From the NCBI RefSeq assembly GCF_947242115.1, contig NC_074715.1, positions 32,005,086 through 32,069,085 of the forward strand: a stretch of 64,000 nucleotides of DNA, written 5' to 3'. Made by a program: the position numbers and the translations under genes. Positions 41,302-53,990 of this stretch are shown piece by piece (position 1 is the stretch's first letter; every line of letters begins with the position of its first letter). The stretch is from Biomphalaria glabrata. Lineage: Eukaryota; Mollusca; Gastropoda; Planorbidae. Below the pieces are notes generated by a model. The model saw nothing but the letters and a program-made list of their open reading frames with translations. It was not told the DNA's origin and did not search any database.

Positions 41302-42673
41302 CAGGGGTGGGCAAATTATGGTCCGTGTGCCACATGCGGCCCGCTGGAGTGTTTTATGCGGCCCGCGGACACCTACAGAAATCAGGTGTGCCCATAGTAT
41401 ATATATATAAAAATGCAAATACACTAAAAAATAATATATTTATAAATTATAAAAAGTTTCAAGTAAACGAAGATTATTCTTATGGCTATACTTGAATACA
41501 CTCAATCAAAGACACAATCTCAGGCCAGTATTTATTCAATGCTATGAGGAACTGTGTTGAGTTTTGGGTATGCTTGGAACAAGATGGCAAGTGTAACAAC
41601 TGATGGAACTTGATCAATGACAGAAAAAAAATAATTTTTTTAACAAAGAATATCCCAACCATAAACTTTAAACAGAAAAGTTTGCACAAAGATGCATAAA
41701 ATGATAATGTTTTATAGAATGTACAGTTTCATTTCAGTTATCAGAACTAAGGGTCTTAACCACAGGCAGTTCCGAAAATTACTTGAAGATCTAGAAACTA
41801 AATATTCCAATGCATCTGCAGGCTTAGCATGGGCAAGGTAATGAGAAGATTATAAATACTTAAGGAAGAAATTGTTATGACATTAAACTGTGACATTGTT
41901 ACTAATATTTTTGAATGAAGAGTGGAAGATAGATTTCATGTTTTCGTAAGTATCATTGCAATGGGTTGTTTGCACATAAAATGTAAGTGCATGTTAAATC
42001 TTTTCAAACAAGGTTTTCCCATTTGTCTAGGCAAGCAAAAGAAAACAGGTTTTGTAATTTTCCTTTGTTAAAAGGTTATAAACTATTTCTAGAGAAATGG
42101 TTAAAAGTACAAGACTTATTTAGATTCCTTAATTGTGGAATTTATAAAAACAAATTTAAAGATGTCAAGAACCAGTTTTCAATACCTTCAGCTTACCATT
42201 TAGCGAAGATGTTACATTTAGAGGACGTAACTCCAAGCAAGTTATGACCTGAATTAGAAGTTCCAGTCAGTTCTTTCGCAGGAGTTTTTATGGGTGCCAG
42301 AAGCTGTATTTACACACTTTAAAAAAATTAGCTGCTAAACTTTCACATAATTTAGATACACATACATCTGTGAACAAGTTTTTTTTTTTTTTTGGAAACT
42401 AAACAAGTGTATCACAGGTCAATGGTGACTGGCTGTAATTTGGCATCAGCCACAAGAACAACAACTGATAAGCAACGATAAGCAAGTTTCACAGTTCCGG
42501 AACATTTTTTTTAAATCGTAAAATTGGTTTCAGAAATCGCTAACTCTTGTTGTAATTCCTCAATTGGGAATGTAAAAAAAAAAAAGTGAATGTATAATTC
42601 AGTATAAATAGAAATTAAAAGACATTACACACACACGCGTGCATGCACGCACACACACACACGCGCGCCCCTG
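41302..42673 (+). mobile_element. hAT element with transposase traces, 1372 bp
   Basis: Starts CAGGGGTGGGCAAATTATGG and ends GCGCGCCCCTG; flanked by exact ATGTAGAT. The interior, read on plus at about 41745-41850, gives GLNHRQFRKLLEDLETKY, a sequence characteristic of the GTF2IRD2-type (Charlie-like) hAT transposases. Further along, 41990-42240 gives FSHLSRQAKENRFCNFPLL and an 86-residue open piece matching the next part of such proteins. Stops, frameshifts and a large missing N-terminal part show a dead, internally deleted copy. An (AC)n microsatellite lies at the right end. Confidence 0.8.
41987..42247 (+). pseudogene. hAT transposase fragment
   Basis: 86-residue open piece inside the hAT element. 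FSHLSRQAKENRFCNFPLLK and the closing IPSAYHLAKMLHLED lie at the spacing seen in GTF2IRD2-like hAT transposases. Preceded, after frame breaks, by the LNHRQF motif at about 41750. Not a working gene. Confidence 0.55.
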
Positions 42674-42681
42674 ATGTAGAT
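42674..42681. repeat. Right 8-bp target duplication of hAT element
   Basis: ATGTAGAT, partner of 41294-41301. Confidence 0.85.
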
Positions 42682-43137
42682 CTATAAATTCTATAATAAA
42701 AATTAAAATAGATAATTCATATCATATTCATAGATCTACAATCTAGATCATCATCATCACACTCAGAGAGTTCATAGAACATTTGGGGCAGATAGGGTCT
42801 AGACTACTCAAGACTGGCTAGATTTTGAAGATATATTTTTAAGATTACTTATTTAGATTAGGAATTAGATCTAGCTGATAATACTTTTTTTTTTTGGTCC
42901 CTTTTTTATGATACTACACATATCATCTTGAATTAGCTAGTACACTGTATATCTAGATCTATACTCTCTAGATCTAGAATTGAGATTATCACTTAATTGT
43001 GCATTATCTTGCCAACAAACAACAGTTACAGTATTATTCATTAAAAGAGTCTTAATGATTATTTTTTGTTAATTTTACTGATATATGCTACCAATTTGAA
43101 TTTAGACTTTAAAAATATATATATTATATATATATAT
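42682..43137. other. AT-rich gene-free stretch
   Basis: AGATCTAGA-rich DNA ending in an (AT)n run that forms the 3' tail of the minus-strand LINE. Confidence 0.5.
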
Positions 43138-43945
43138 GGCTCCTTCTGTCTCGGAAGACAATGGATGCACCCAAATGAGTCAATGTCTTTGGTTACGACT
43201 TGAGATGGGGCAGAATCTGGAGTGACTGATCAAGCCAATTTTGGAGCGGAAGAGTTTGCCACAGTTCGTGCATGTATATTCATCTGTCCTAGGGATAGCT
43301 GACAGGGCAGATTTCTTTTTCTTTCTCTTTGCTGACGCAGCTTTGTTTTTCTTGCATTCGGCAAAGTTCGTACCAGCACGTATAGTCTGTCTCCATGCTG
43401 TCCGGTCTTGGGCTATCTCCTCCCACATACTTTGGTTGATGCCCGTGGCTCTCGTGTCTCGCTTGCAGACATCTCTGTAGGTTAGTCTTGAGTGGCCCTT
43501 GGGTTAGACTCTCTCTGCAAGCTTAGCGTATAGGATGTCTTTAGGGATTCTTCCATCTGGCATGGGAGTGACATGACTGAGCCAGCGTAGTCTTCTCTTT
43601 TGAAGGAGAGCATAGAGGCTGTGCATGTTGGCTTGTGTCAAAACTTACTGGTTGGTGACATGGTCCCTCCAGGAGATGCACATTATGCGTCGCAGGCAGT
43701 GTAGGTGGAAGCTATTTAATCAGTGTTCTTGACGCATGTAAGTTGCCCAGCTCTCACTGCCATAAAGAAGTGTGTTCAGAACGCAGGCATTGTAGACCAG
43801 GATTTTGTTGCCGTTGTCAATTTGGCATTTTCCCACACACGCTTGGACAGTTTTGCCATTGCTGCAGAAGCCTTTCCTATTCTTTTTGTCAGCTCAGTGT
43901 CTAAATCTAGGTTGCTGGCTATTGTTGTTCCCAAATATGTGAATT
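43138..43945 (-). mobile_element. Decayed second copy of the 563-2053 LINE family
   Basis: Minus strand reads, from about 43945: a TATTTGGGAACAACAAT start, ILVYNACVLNTLLYGSESW, SFHLHCLRRIMCISWRDHV, PMPDGRIPKDILYAKL, DVCKRDTRATGINQSMWEE, and the finger CTNCGKLFRSKIGLISHSRF then C. The 3' end GGCTCC (complement) joins an AT repeat. Truncated further than copy 1, with stops and frame breaks in its 5' half; the last 82 residues are open (43180-43428). Confidence 0.85.
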
Positions 43946-45308
43946 ATATTATTAAGTACATTATCTCTTGTCATGATGTCAAAATGCATGGGCTCCTAAA
44001 GAAGCCAAACTCCCAAAGCCCTAGCTATGCCACTGACTAAGACCTCACATTTGGATATGCTTAAGACATAATTTTCTTCTCTTTTGAAGAAATGTCAGAA
44101 ATTTATTCTACATTTTACATTAAATATGTTTATATTGAAGTTCATAAATGAATATCATTATCATCTTGATGAGTTATAGTCAGACATAAATGAGTGATTA
44201 AATCAAGTCCAGACATTGTTAAATCATATGAAAACTCTTCCTTGAAATTTTTGTTCTTTTAGCCATGGGTTCTAGAGTCTATTTCAATATCTGGATAGCA
44301 TTTAAAACATAATAAAAGATTTGACATTTTTTACAGCATTTTTTGATGCAACTTAAAATTGATTAGTGCATTTATGAGTTTGTGGTGTCAATTTGTTTAA
44401 TGTTAGCAGAGTGCAAGATAAAGAGATGTAGCTATATTAATATATGTAAAAAGAAATTACATTATATAGCAAGCATAGGTCTAGTGTACCTCTTAAATAG
44501 TTAAGTCTTGATTTATCTCAGATTAATTTCATTAACACTGTTAGAAACTATTTCATGTTTTCCTCTTGATATAATCAATATAGGCCAATTGAAAAGATGA
44601 CAATATTTAAAGAAAATTGAATACAAATTTACATAAAATATTAATATTAGATTTAAATTTAATTAGAAGTTTAAACAAGTGAAATGTAAAAAATACTTTA
44701 AGAAGTTGAGTGAAATTTTATCAATTATTTTGAATCAATCATAACTGTACACAATTGTTTCTCTCCTAATCTTGTAACTCTTACACATTTTCTATCTTGC
44801 ATGTTGACAAGAGTCCCATTTGCGCTTTGGTAGGAGAGCACCATTCAATCACTGCCATATCTCTCATTATAGCAAGGCTTATCTCTGTTGGCTTAATACA
44901 TTTGCATATAGATCAAAATTGATTAATTACAACTAATTGATTAAAAGGTTAATTTTTTTATTAATTCGTGATTTGTTATTGACAATGAATAATTGTGCAA
45001 AGTTTCAACTTACTCTGAGAATTTATTTTATGTTTCCATAAAAAATGTTAACATTTCAAATAATTATTATCAATTGGAGATTTTTTTTTTAAGACTTGTT
45101 AGTATTTCTGCATCCTGACTTGTTGTCAAAGATCTATCTCTAAATAATTTTTATTTCAAGTGTTCTTTGCTTGTGTTAAGCAGTGAGTGTTGATTGTACA
45201 TGTTTACATAAACTAGACAAAGCAGTCTTATAGAATCATCATGTTGAAGATTGATGATTATTATTTTTATAAAATTATGTATAAAATTGTGTTATTTCTC
45301 CACAGAAA
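43946..45308. other. Gene-free flank upstream of AGPAT5-like gene
   Basis: Contains an inverted copy of the AT-rich repeat (44890-45025). A splice-acceptor-like CTCCACAG ends at 45305, just before the first coding ATG, so a non-coding first exon may lie here, but none could be placed. Confidence 0.45.
44890..45025 (-). repeat. Unnamed AT-rich interspersed repeat, copy 4
   Basis: Minus strand reads TCTCAGAGTAAGTTGAAACT, TTGCACAATTATTCATTGTC, then an AATTAAT-rich tail; matches 28362-28560. Confidence 0.55.
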
Positions 45309-48300
45309 ATGTTGTCAGCTATTATTTTAATGGTAAATCTCAAATGGATTGTTCCTACTGCTTTTATGTTGGGAGCAGCACCAGCATATATAACTGTTTG
45401 GGGAAGCTGGAGAATTATTTCAGCAATTTTCCCTAAGTGGGTTTATGTTAAAGGAGATGATTTCTTATTCTCTACTTATCACAGAAATTTAATGTTCTTC
45501 TTTGAAGTCTTAACTGGTGTAGAGGTAAATAGAAGCATAGTTTCCAGTATTGAAACATTTTTATATTCTGAACTTATTGAAAATAACTCAAAGACTTTTG
45601 AAACATTTTTATTTCTTCTGAGTAGTTTTGTACTTAATTAAATGTTTATCTCAATCACAGTTGATATTTTATGGAGACCTTAAAGCACTTCAGGAGTTAC
45701 CAAGTGGAGAGAACTGTATTTATATGTCCAATCATCAAACCACAAGTAAGAGAGCTGGTCTTAATATGTTATGTATAGTGAATGTAATTAGCAAGAATGC
45801 TTAGTACACTAATTTTTAAAAGTAAAATGTATATCTTGCTCGATCATCACAGAATATTTTCTTTTGTTTCTTTAGTGGACTGGGTAATAGCAAGCTGCAT
45901 TGCATTACGCAGAGGAAGCTTGGGTAGAGTTCGCTATGTCCTGAAGGATGGATTGAAATTTCTACCATTTTATGGCTTTTATTTAGGAATGGTAATTAAA
46001 GCCTTGTATTACATTTGCCATTATAAGACTTTATAATTTTATTACACATTTTGAGGATGTCAATACATTTTCCCAACTTACACATTTCAGCATGGATCAC
46101 TGTTTGTTAAGAGGGCAAAAAAATTCAACAGAGCAAAAGCTGAAAAACAACTGACTAGGGATGCAACAGACCAAAAACCTGTAGGTGCTCATATTCTCAA
46201 AAATTCATAGTCCATTTTAGATATGATTATAATATTAAAGTTTGAAAAGTGTTTAAATTTTGAATCTAAAGCTGTTTTTACATTATTAAAAATTATTTTC
46301 ATTGGGACTTTATTTCAAAACTTTGCAACTTTTTTTTTAAACAAATGTTGCTTTAACTTTTTTTTTAAATTTCATTTTCACTTTTTTCACTAACCTTATT
46401 TTACTTAAGATATCCTTATACTAAATGAGCTAAAATTTTAGTTCATTAAATATTTATTTGATGCATTCTATCATTATCGCCTTAGTACAATATAGAACTA
46501 GTTTAGTTCTTGCACATTTACTATTTTGAATTATATAGAAAAACTAGTAATCTTTAACTCCCCATAATATTTTATGATGTAGTCTAAGTTACACTATGAG
46601 GATAAAATAACATAAATATGACTTCACATGTTTTTTTTTATGCAACAAGTAGATGTGGCTGGTCATCTTCCCAGAGGGAACCCGGTTCAACCCAGAACAT
46701 CATGAGACAATAAAACTGAGTAAAAACTTTGCAATAGAACAAGGTACAAGGAGTTTTTGTGAGATTTTGTCTTTTAATTATCTATGATAAACTTTTTCTT
46801 TTTTACTTGCTATTCAAAAGTAAAAAATTTATAATATTGAAAAGAAATTCAAGTTTATTCTTTAACATTAACCTCACTTTTTTTTCAATTTCTCTAGAAA
46901 CATATTAATGTGACTTTGTGATTAAAGATAAAGGCACATTCCTCATCCCATATGCTAGGACAAATTTGTACAAATACTCCTTCTTCCCTAGTGCTATTAG
47001 AGCATGGAATGGGTTGCCTGAGCTAGCCAGGAAAACCAGTGACTTGGCAGAATTTAAGTCATTAGTTAATATGCATGACTGAATGCATGACGCATAGGAC
47101 GTAATCATCTTCTTTTTTGAAGTAACGTCTGTATTATATAAGATAAGAAGATAAGATATATTTTTATTATCTTTATAGAATTACCTATTTCAAGATAAAT
47201 CCCTAGAAAAGAAATTTGATTTTTTTAAAGTCTATTCTGATAACACTTTTGGCTATCATCAATCTTGTGATTCCATCGTAATATTTTCTATTTTAACTAC
47301 ATTACTTTTTTTTCTTTCAACCAAAGGGAGAAGAAAAATAGATATTGCAATTTTGTTTCTTTTTTTCTGAAAACAGGATTCATTCAGCTATTTTTTTTTT
47401 ACTACTCAACAGGATTAGAACCACTGGAAAATGTTTTGTTTCCTAGAGTTGGTGCTATGCAAGTCTGTGTTGATCACTTAAGAACCACTGTGGACTCTGT
47501 CTTTGACATCACCTTGGCTTATGGAAACTCTTACAATTTTAGTGAAAAGAAACACAGAGAAGCCCCTCCAATGCAAGGTTAATAATATCAATTTTAATGA
47601 CATAAATTTAATTAGATTTTTTTAAATTAGGTCTTTAAAAAAATCTAATTGAACTTTTTGTTTTCAAAGATTTTCTTATGGGTTTAAGTCCTCAAGTTCA
47701 TATTCATGTCTCTCGAATACCAATTGATGAAGTACCAGTAGAAGCAGAGAAACTGAAGCAGTGGCTTTATTTAAGATATCAAATGAAAGACAGGTTGGTG
47801 TAAAACTTAGTTCCGCTTTCAATATAATTTTTTCAAGACCATTTTTTTTTAAAGAAAAGAAGACTTAGATCAAATAGGAAAAAAAGTAAAATTGTATAAG
47901 TCATTTTCGTTTAATTATTGGTATATTGAGCTCTTTAGATTAAATGAATTGTAAATGAATATATCCATAGAATTGGACTTAAGATGCATATATTTATTAT
48001 TATATATAATTGTTACTTACAGTATATTAAGTACTTGACATCCAAAGTTAGGCTTGATTTATTAATTTAGTTTATTAATTTATAGTGAACTAAAGTTGTT
48101 TAGTAATGTGGTGTATATGTGTTCATTTTCTAAATGCTTCATTTTTTTAGGTTATTGCATGAATTCTATTCAGCTGAATCAGAGAAAGAGGCCAGATTTC
48201 CCTGCATGCGTGTAACTAAGGCCCTGAGCCTGCCTGCCTTGTTGCCATCAGTTCTTTTATGGAGTGGAACATTTGCAGCTGTAAATGCTTTTCATAAAGG

Positions 48301-48370
48301 ACAGCAAATCTACTGGACTGTAGGCCTGGGTATTGCTAGTATTGGTTTGGTTTGGATGGGGATTAGATAA
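45309..48370 (+). CDS. AGPAT5: AGPAT5-like lysophosphatidate acyltransferase, 8 coding exons
   Basis: Transfers an acyl chain from acyl-CoA to 1-acylglycerol-3-phosphate, making phosphatidic acid at ER/mitochondrial membranes. Exons: 45309-45524, 45661-45745, 45876-45991, 46091-46180, 46653-46743, 47413-47577, 47670-47793, 48151-48370. All introns are GT-AG and phases agree, giving 1107 nt and 368 residues (human AGPAT5 has 364). PlsC motifs: NHQTTMD at 96-102 (the NHX4D catalytic pair) and FPEGTR at 175-180. VRYVLKDGLKFLPFYG and FVKRAKKFN match motif II surroundings. A hydrophobic N-terminal segment (about 10-36) and a C-terminal pair (about 310-366) fit membrane anchoring. The start is the first ATG after a possible acceptor; the MLS.. 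N-terminus resembles orthologues. Intron 5 holds a LINE 3' end. Converges with the apolipophorin gene. Confidence 0.95.
46905..47140 (+). mobile_element. LINE 3' end in AGPAT5 intron 5
   Basis: Plus-strand frame reads GTFLIPYARTNLYKYSFFPS, then AIRAWNGLPE, ending in NMHD and a stop: the usual C-terminus of jockey/CR1-like Pol proteins. A short tail of ATAAGATAAGA repeats follows. Strongly 5'-truncated. Confidence 0.75.
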
Positions 48371-48403
48371 TAATTCTTTATCAAATTTTTAAGTGAGAGT
48401 TTG

Positions 48404-48409
48404 AATAAA
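48404..48409 (+). promoter_or_regulatory. Poly-A signal of AGPAT5-like gene
   Basis: AATAAA 34 nt after the TAA stop; further AATAAA copies occur near 48750 and 48785, so alternative 3' ends are possible. Confidence 0.55.
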
Positions 48410-51106
48410 TTACACTTTACAAAACAGCCTGAATATTATGACTTGCCTTGTTAAGTTAAAGCCTTTCCTTCATAAAAGAAGATTGTTACATCCCCCAAAT
48501 CTCCTGCATTTCAGCAGTGGCAGGCATTGTTTGAACAGTGGCCCAGAACGCATGCCACACAACAGGGTAGTCATCCATACATACATAAAGTATAATTGTT
48601 AAACAAAGTTAATTATGCACAATTAAGGCTTACCATAGTTAAGGTAATGGTTAATATATATGTATTTAAGATTAGATGAAACTACAGTGAAAATATGTAT
48701 TTAAAAAGTGTATTTAACTTAAATTGTAAAGAAATAGTTTGAAGAGAGTAATAAATTTGAAGTTTAAATGTTGTTTGTTTTGACAATAAATTTTTAAAAA
48801 TTCCAATGGCCTACAGTATATGCCACTCCTTTACTTCACTGCATATATCCAATTTAGACATCACAGTTTAACCCCACTACCTTACTCTCTTCTTTGGCCC
48901 AATTGTCATAGTTTCTAAGGATAAAATACCTTTGCTTTACCTGCCTACTTCTCTGTATAACACACACACATGACTGTTTGAGGGCCATAAGTTGTAATTT
49001 TGTCTTTTTCACTGGAGGACTATGAAGGGAATACCCTCTCCCAAAATGTATCCCCCATATTACATTCACTTTAATGGTACCTTATCTTTGACTAAGGTAA
49101 AATGCTTTTATTAATCTTCATTCAAGGCAATAGAATCTCATTTCACATTGTTAACAATGTGATTTGGAAAAAAAAAACAAGAGAAATATCTACTTTATTC
49201 ATTGTTTTTGTTTCATTTGAATGTGTTAGTGCCATAATTTGAAAAGAAATGAAAAACTGATATAGGAAATGAAAGCATAATAATATGTGAAATTGTATCT
49301 ATACTAGACCAAAGTTTTGGCAAGAATCAATGAAATAATTTGAATTCAGAATTATATTTAACAAATATTATATGTCTAATAAGCAAGTTTTGCTTCATGG
49401 AAATAATGTTTCTGCACTAAAAGCTGATCAAAGAAATGTTCTTTTGTTCTAGAAAAAAAATTTTGCCTAAAAAATTTGAGCTGCTGAATCCTTTACAGTT
49501 ACATCTTATTTCTTAATATTGATACAAACTAATAGTGACCTGAAGTTGCTTCTGTTAATTTTAGTCCAAATCATCCTTTAGTTTTATTGTGTACTATACC
49601 TAGATGAAAATTATTAACATTACCGATTGTAATATTTATTTATTAGTATTTATGTAGCTTTAATTTTTGAATTAACAATTTAAATGTTCAAACTTATGGC
49701 AATGTTATTCCGTCATATGATCATGCATATCATATAATATTAATTTGTGAAAATTTAAAGTAAGGTGAAGTAGTATGGTCATTCATACAGAGACATCTAA
49801 GTATATGTGGTCAAACATGATGTTAGTTAATATGCTCACACATGATATAGTAAATATGCTCACACATGATGTTTGTAAATATGATCACCATAATGTTAGT
49901 AAATATTATTTATTATTATGCTAGTAAATATGCTCATGAAATAATGCTAGAAAAGAATTTTTTTAAAATGTTATATTGGGTACAAAGAACTTTTAGTAGA
50001 ACTGGGTAAAATGTGGAACAAATCTTGTGGAGTGGTTGGATTTTTTTTACATCTGATGTATAATTAATGATACACAGTTCTTGTCTTATATTTTTGAAAT
50101 GATTTCCAATATTAACCCATTTCTGTTGTGGTATTTTACTTTAGCTTACTAATCTTGTACCAAATTCAATTTTTTTTTTTTACATTGTTCATCTTTTTAT
50201 CTATTTATAAATTTCAATCATTTTGTTGTATTCTTATCTATATACATTATAAATTATATATCTGTGATTTCATTAAAGCTAAAAATGTGTAATATTGTTA
50301 TGTCTAAGTAGTCCCTCTTTCTTTTGAAAGCGTCCGCTTTTCAGTTATTAATGTTGTTAGTTACATATCATCATTAATGTTCTAAGTACCATTAAGCCCT
50401 GTGAATACTCTACAGGCTTCCTGCTTGAAAACCACTGGCTATGAGTATTTAATTTTATTTTTTAAATTTAACAGATCAAATCATTGTCTTTAATATTATT
50501 TTTTATCTAGTTGACCGCTCCATCTACTAACTAAAGGTTATACAATTCATCTTGAATAACATTTTATTATTAAGTATATAAATGCATTTCTTCTTTTTTA
50601 ACATTATCATTTCAAGACTTGTGATATCAGAGAATTGATATAAAAGACAAGAATACATAGTTATGGTAAGATGGAATTTTAAGAGTCCATCAATGTATAA
50701 ATTGGTTAACATTTTTTAAACATGATTTGCAAATTGTATGTAAAAAAAAAAGTTCTGTTGGTATGATATAAGAACTTTTCAATTAATTACTGCTTGCACA
50801 GTGCATACTTCCTTTTTAAAGCTGTAGGTAAACATTACATTAGTCACATTAGTGTGATGAACTAAGTTGTATGTATCACCTCCCCCTCCCATAGGGAAAT
50901 GCCTATATTATAACCTGTTCCATCTGATTTCACCAATCTATTTATTTGCACAAAATAAGTACACTTGTTATGTTTAGTCATCTGAGCCTGAACCCTTTTT
51001 AAAATAGTGTATTTCTCCATACACTAAATATTATGACAATATTGACCATCTAAATATTATCAAATTGTTTTGTCTTATGTGTCATATATATAGTAAAGTA
51101 AAAAGT
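48410..51106. other. AT-rich intergenic stretch
   Basis: No gene. Includes a loose minisatellite of TAAATATGCTCACACATGATGT-like units (49795-49930). A CCACTGG word at 50436-50442 inside GAAAACCACTGGCTATG resembles a hAT right end, but no partner was found. Confidence 0.5.
49795..49930. repeat. Degenerate ~29-bp minisatellite
   Basis: Imperfect units around GTTAGTAAATATGCTCACAC repeat four to five times. Confidence 0.55.
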
Positions 51107-51283
51107 GAAGTATCCCCTTTTAGACACAATGACCAACTGCCTTTACTTTCCCCAATTAAAGTCTATACCCAGTAGAGTTTGGTGGACTCGGTGGAGTACT
51201 TAAAAATAATTTAAAATCACCAAGATTTGAACCCTGGACCTCTTGAGTTCAGAAGCCAAGCGCTTTACCCCTCAGCCACCCTT
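51107..51283 (-). mobile_element. tRNA-derived SINE, family 1, copy 2
   Basis: Minus-strand head GGCTGAGGGGTAAAGCGCTT and CCAGGGTTCAAATCTTGG, body CCGAGTCCACC and AAAGTAAAGGCAGTTGGTCA, then a jump to the AAAAGGGGATACTT tail: an internally deleted copy of the family at 26679-26928. Confidence 0.8.
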
Positions 51284-51296
51284 CACATATACATAT

Positions 51297-51785
51297 TGTT
51301 ACATTTCTCTCTCTCCTAATTAGGCGTTCTGTAAACAACTGCTCAACACACAACACATCAAGAACTTGATAAGAGTTCCAAATAATCTGCTACTTTAATG
51401 AATAGATAACAGCCAATGCTAGACAATAGGCAACACAACTACTAAAAATGTTACACTTTACATCACTGTACTAAACTCTACTGTCTCTATCTCTTCCTGG
51501 ACCCGTATGTTCACTTGAGGACTCCGCCAGGACTGACTTTATGGCCTACTAACAGTCCCGGTCTCATCCCTGTCCTGTCTTGAACTGCACTGCCTTACAC
51601 ACTGTCTCTGGTCCATGCAGGCTTATGATCCGATGATAACACGGGTCATATTCACATGCAAAGTTCATACCAGTACTGTCCCTTGCCCTTCGATATAGCA
51701 CGCTAACTGTATTACTGTCCTGTGTCACATGTGTCAGCTGATCATACACGGTTAGCCTTATCGTTCCACCAATAGGGCTACAACA
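51297..51785. repeat. Candidate solo LTR (~489 bp)
   Basis: Begins TGTTACATTTCTCTCTCTCC and ends GGGCTACAACA, with TG...CA ends, a less AT-rich interior and no open frame. Flanks are AT-rich and give no clean duplication. It would be a relic of an LTR element of unknown family. Confidence 0.4.
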
Positions 51786-52989
51786 GTATATATAATATAT
51801 ATATATATATAATATTTTTTTTATAATGAATATTAGTGTTAATAGGTTTTGAAAACTAATATGCATATTTTATACATGTACATATATAAAAAAAATTTAA
51901 ACAAGATTGGTGTCAATCTGCAACTATTAATGCCATTTGGGTGTCATTTTGTAAATATGTTGGGAGTATCCAATGAGTTTTTGCGCGACACCAACTTCTT
52001 AAAATTTTTGTTTTTGATGCCTAATTATTCTGACATATTTTGCTTTCAGTATAACACTGCCTTTGAATAGATTCATTCTATAGCTCTGTGTTGATATTCC
52101 TTCCTGAAAATGTATCAAATTTCTCTGCAATTCCATTTTCAAAATTATTTAGTCATCAATACATTTTGTTAATGTTATTCAAATATTTGTTTTAAATTTG
52201 AGTGAAGTACTTTAATTAAAAATATTACCATGAATCATTTATTTTCATTTCTTCTTAATTTTTAAATAAAATTTAGTTTGTTTTTATATTCAATAATTAA
52301 ATTACATGCAGTATAGCTCTGGGCAGTCCATTGAGCTGGTGAGGTTTTTTACGAATAGCACTTCAACTCTGATGTTTCTATAATGAGGTGTATTTTTCAC
52401 ATTGTCATAAGGGCTGGGCTGAGAGAACCCAAAAAATGAATATGTGTTACTCTTGCCTGAACTGCTGAATTCCACCAGTCACATTGTTTTCTTAATTCTC
52501 CCTTAACCTAGCCACAAGTATTAAAATCTAAAGCAAAAAAATAAAAAAAAATCTAAAATGAAAACATTATTATACTAAGTAAACTGTAACATCTTATTTT
52601 TACAACTTGGTCAAAATAATTTTTACACAATTTAATATTCAAAACAACATTAAGCACAAACTCTGAGGCAGATCCCATGGGTCCACTGTTTGACAAGAGA
52701 TGCAGGTAGACAGATGTCCATATTTTTAGCACAGAACCTAAGAACAACAAACAATTCCAATCTAACCTTCCTTCATACAAAATGTTTATATTATAATAAT
52801 AATCTTTATGATCAGTGAGGAAATTTGTTTTACAATTGTGCATTACTAAAAACAGATGTGAGCATGGTAAAACATAAACAATGCTTTTTCACTAACACTC
52901 AAGGATGACATATTTCTTAGTAGCCTTAATCTTTGGTGATGTAATCTATGTTCTCAATAAAATTTAATTTAGTGTCTAACACAGTTCCG
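51786..52989. other. AT-rich intergenic stretch
   Basis: No gene recognised. Confidence 0.45.
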
Positions 52990-53990
52990 AGGTACTTAAA
53001 GGTTTGAACTATTGATCTCCACAGCTACTGAAACAATAACATTTTCTTTCTTTTCCTTTCGGAAGTTTTTCAATATCATTTATTTCTCTTAAATACTGAT
53101 TTACATCTGTGTTCTCTGAGAGTAGGGCAAGATCAGCCAAGTCATCTGCAAACTTTGTTAAGGATCAAAAAGGACTACCTGCTTGAAGATCATTGGTATA
53201 TAGAATGTACCACAATGGCGATGTCAAAGCCCTTTAGTGTGCTCCTGTATTAACAATACATGCGTTAGAAACTGTGCTGTTAACCCTCACTCTCTGAGGT
53301 CTCAGTTCATTAGCCCACAGAATTATATATGGACTTATCTTCATTGCTTTCATTTTTTCAATAAGGATATGGATTGTGTTGAAAGCTGATGAGAAATCAA
53401 TGAACAACATTCTTGCATAAGTGTTGTGTGAATCGAGGTGTTTGTAAATATAATTTAAAATGTATAGTACAGCATTATCTACACCTTTTCCATGTTGGTA
53501 TGTGAATAGTAATGGGTCTAACTTATTTGAAATGTCATTAATTAAAAACATTTTAACTGGTTTATTTAACATTTAGAAACAATTGATGTCAGAGATACAG
53601 GTCTATAATCGTTATTTTCCACTGGTTTGACAACCTTTGGGACAGGTATAATTGTGGACAAATTCCACAGGGATGGAATCTCGTGGTTGTTTGGCGAAGT
53701 ACCGGTATAGAAAATGTCTACAAAAGGTTCAGCCAGTTGTTCTGCTTATTCTTATAAAACTTGCCCTTTTGATCCATCAGGCCCACAAGCTTTCATTGGA
53801 TTGACTTTTTAAAAAATGTTACAGACTTGCTGTTTAGTTATAAAGCCTGCCTTCTTATTATCTCTCCACCATATTACACAAGCATTGCACACTGTGGTGG
53901 CTGCGTTCTAACAGTTATTGGCTAAACATTGTGGAAATATGGCAGACATCCAGACATTTCAGCCTTGACATGACAGGCAATGGTTAAGGG
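52990..53990 (-). mobile_element. CR1/Rex-like LINE reverse transcriptase remnant
   Basis: Minus strand reads ACGPDGSKGQ near 53790, then IPSLWNLSTIIPVPK and NDYRPVSLTS. An open piece at 53234-53572 follows, with DPLLFTYQHGKGVDNAVLYI, HNTYARMLFIDFSSAFNTI and RPQRVRVNSTVSNACIVNTG. The YLGTVLDTKLNF thumb motif is near 52985. The catalytic YxDD block between them is degraded and was not read. Multiple stops and frame changes. Confidence 0.75.

Noticed and set aside
43723-44040. 105-residue plus-strand open frame
   Set aside because: Antisense shadow of the decayed minus-strand LINE.
50425-50442. hAT right end of CAGTGGTT type
   Set aside because: Only one end seen; no partner and no duplication.
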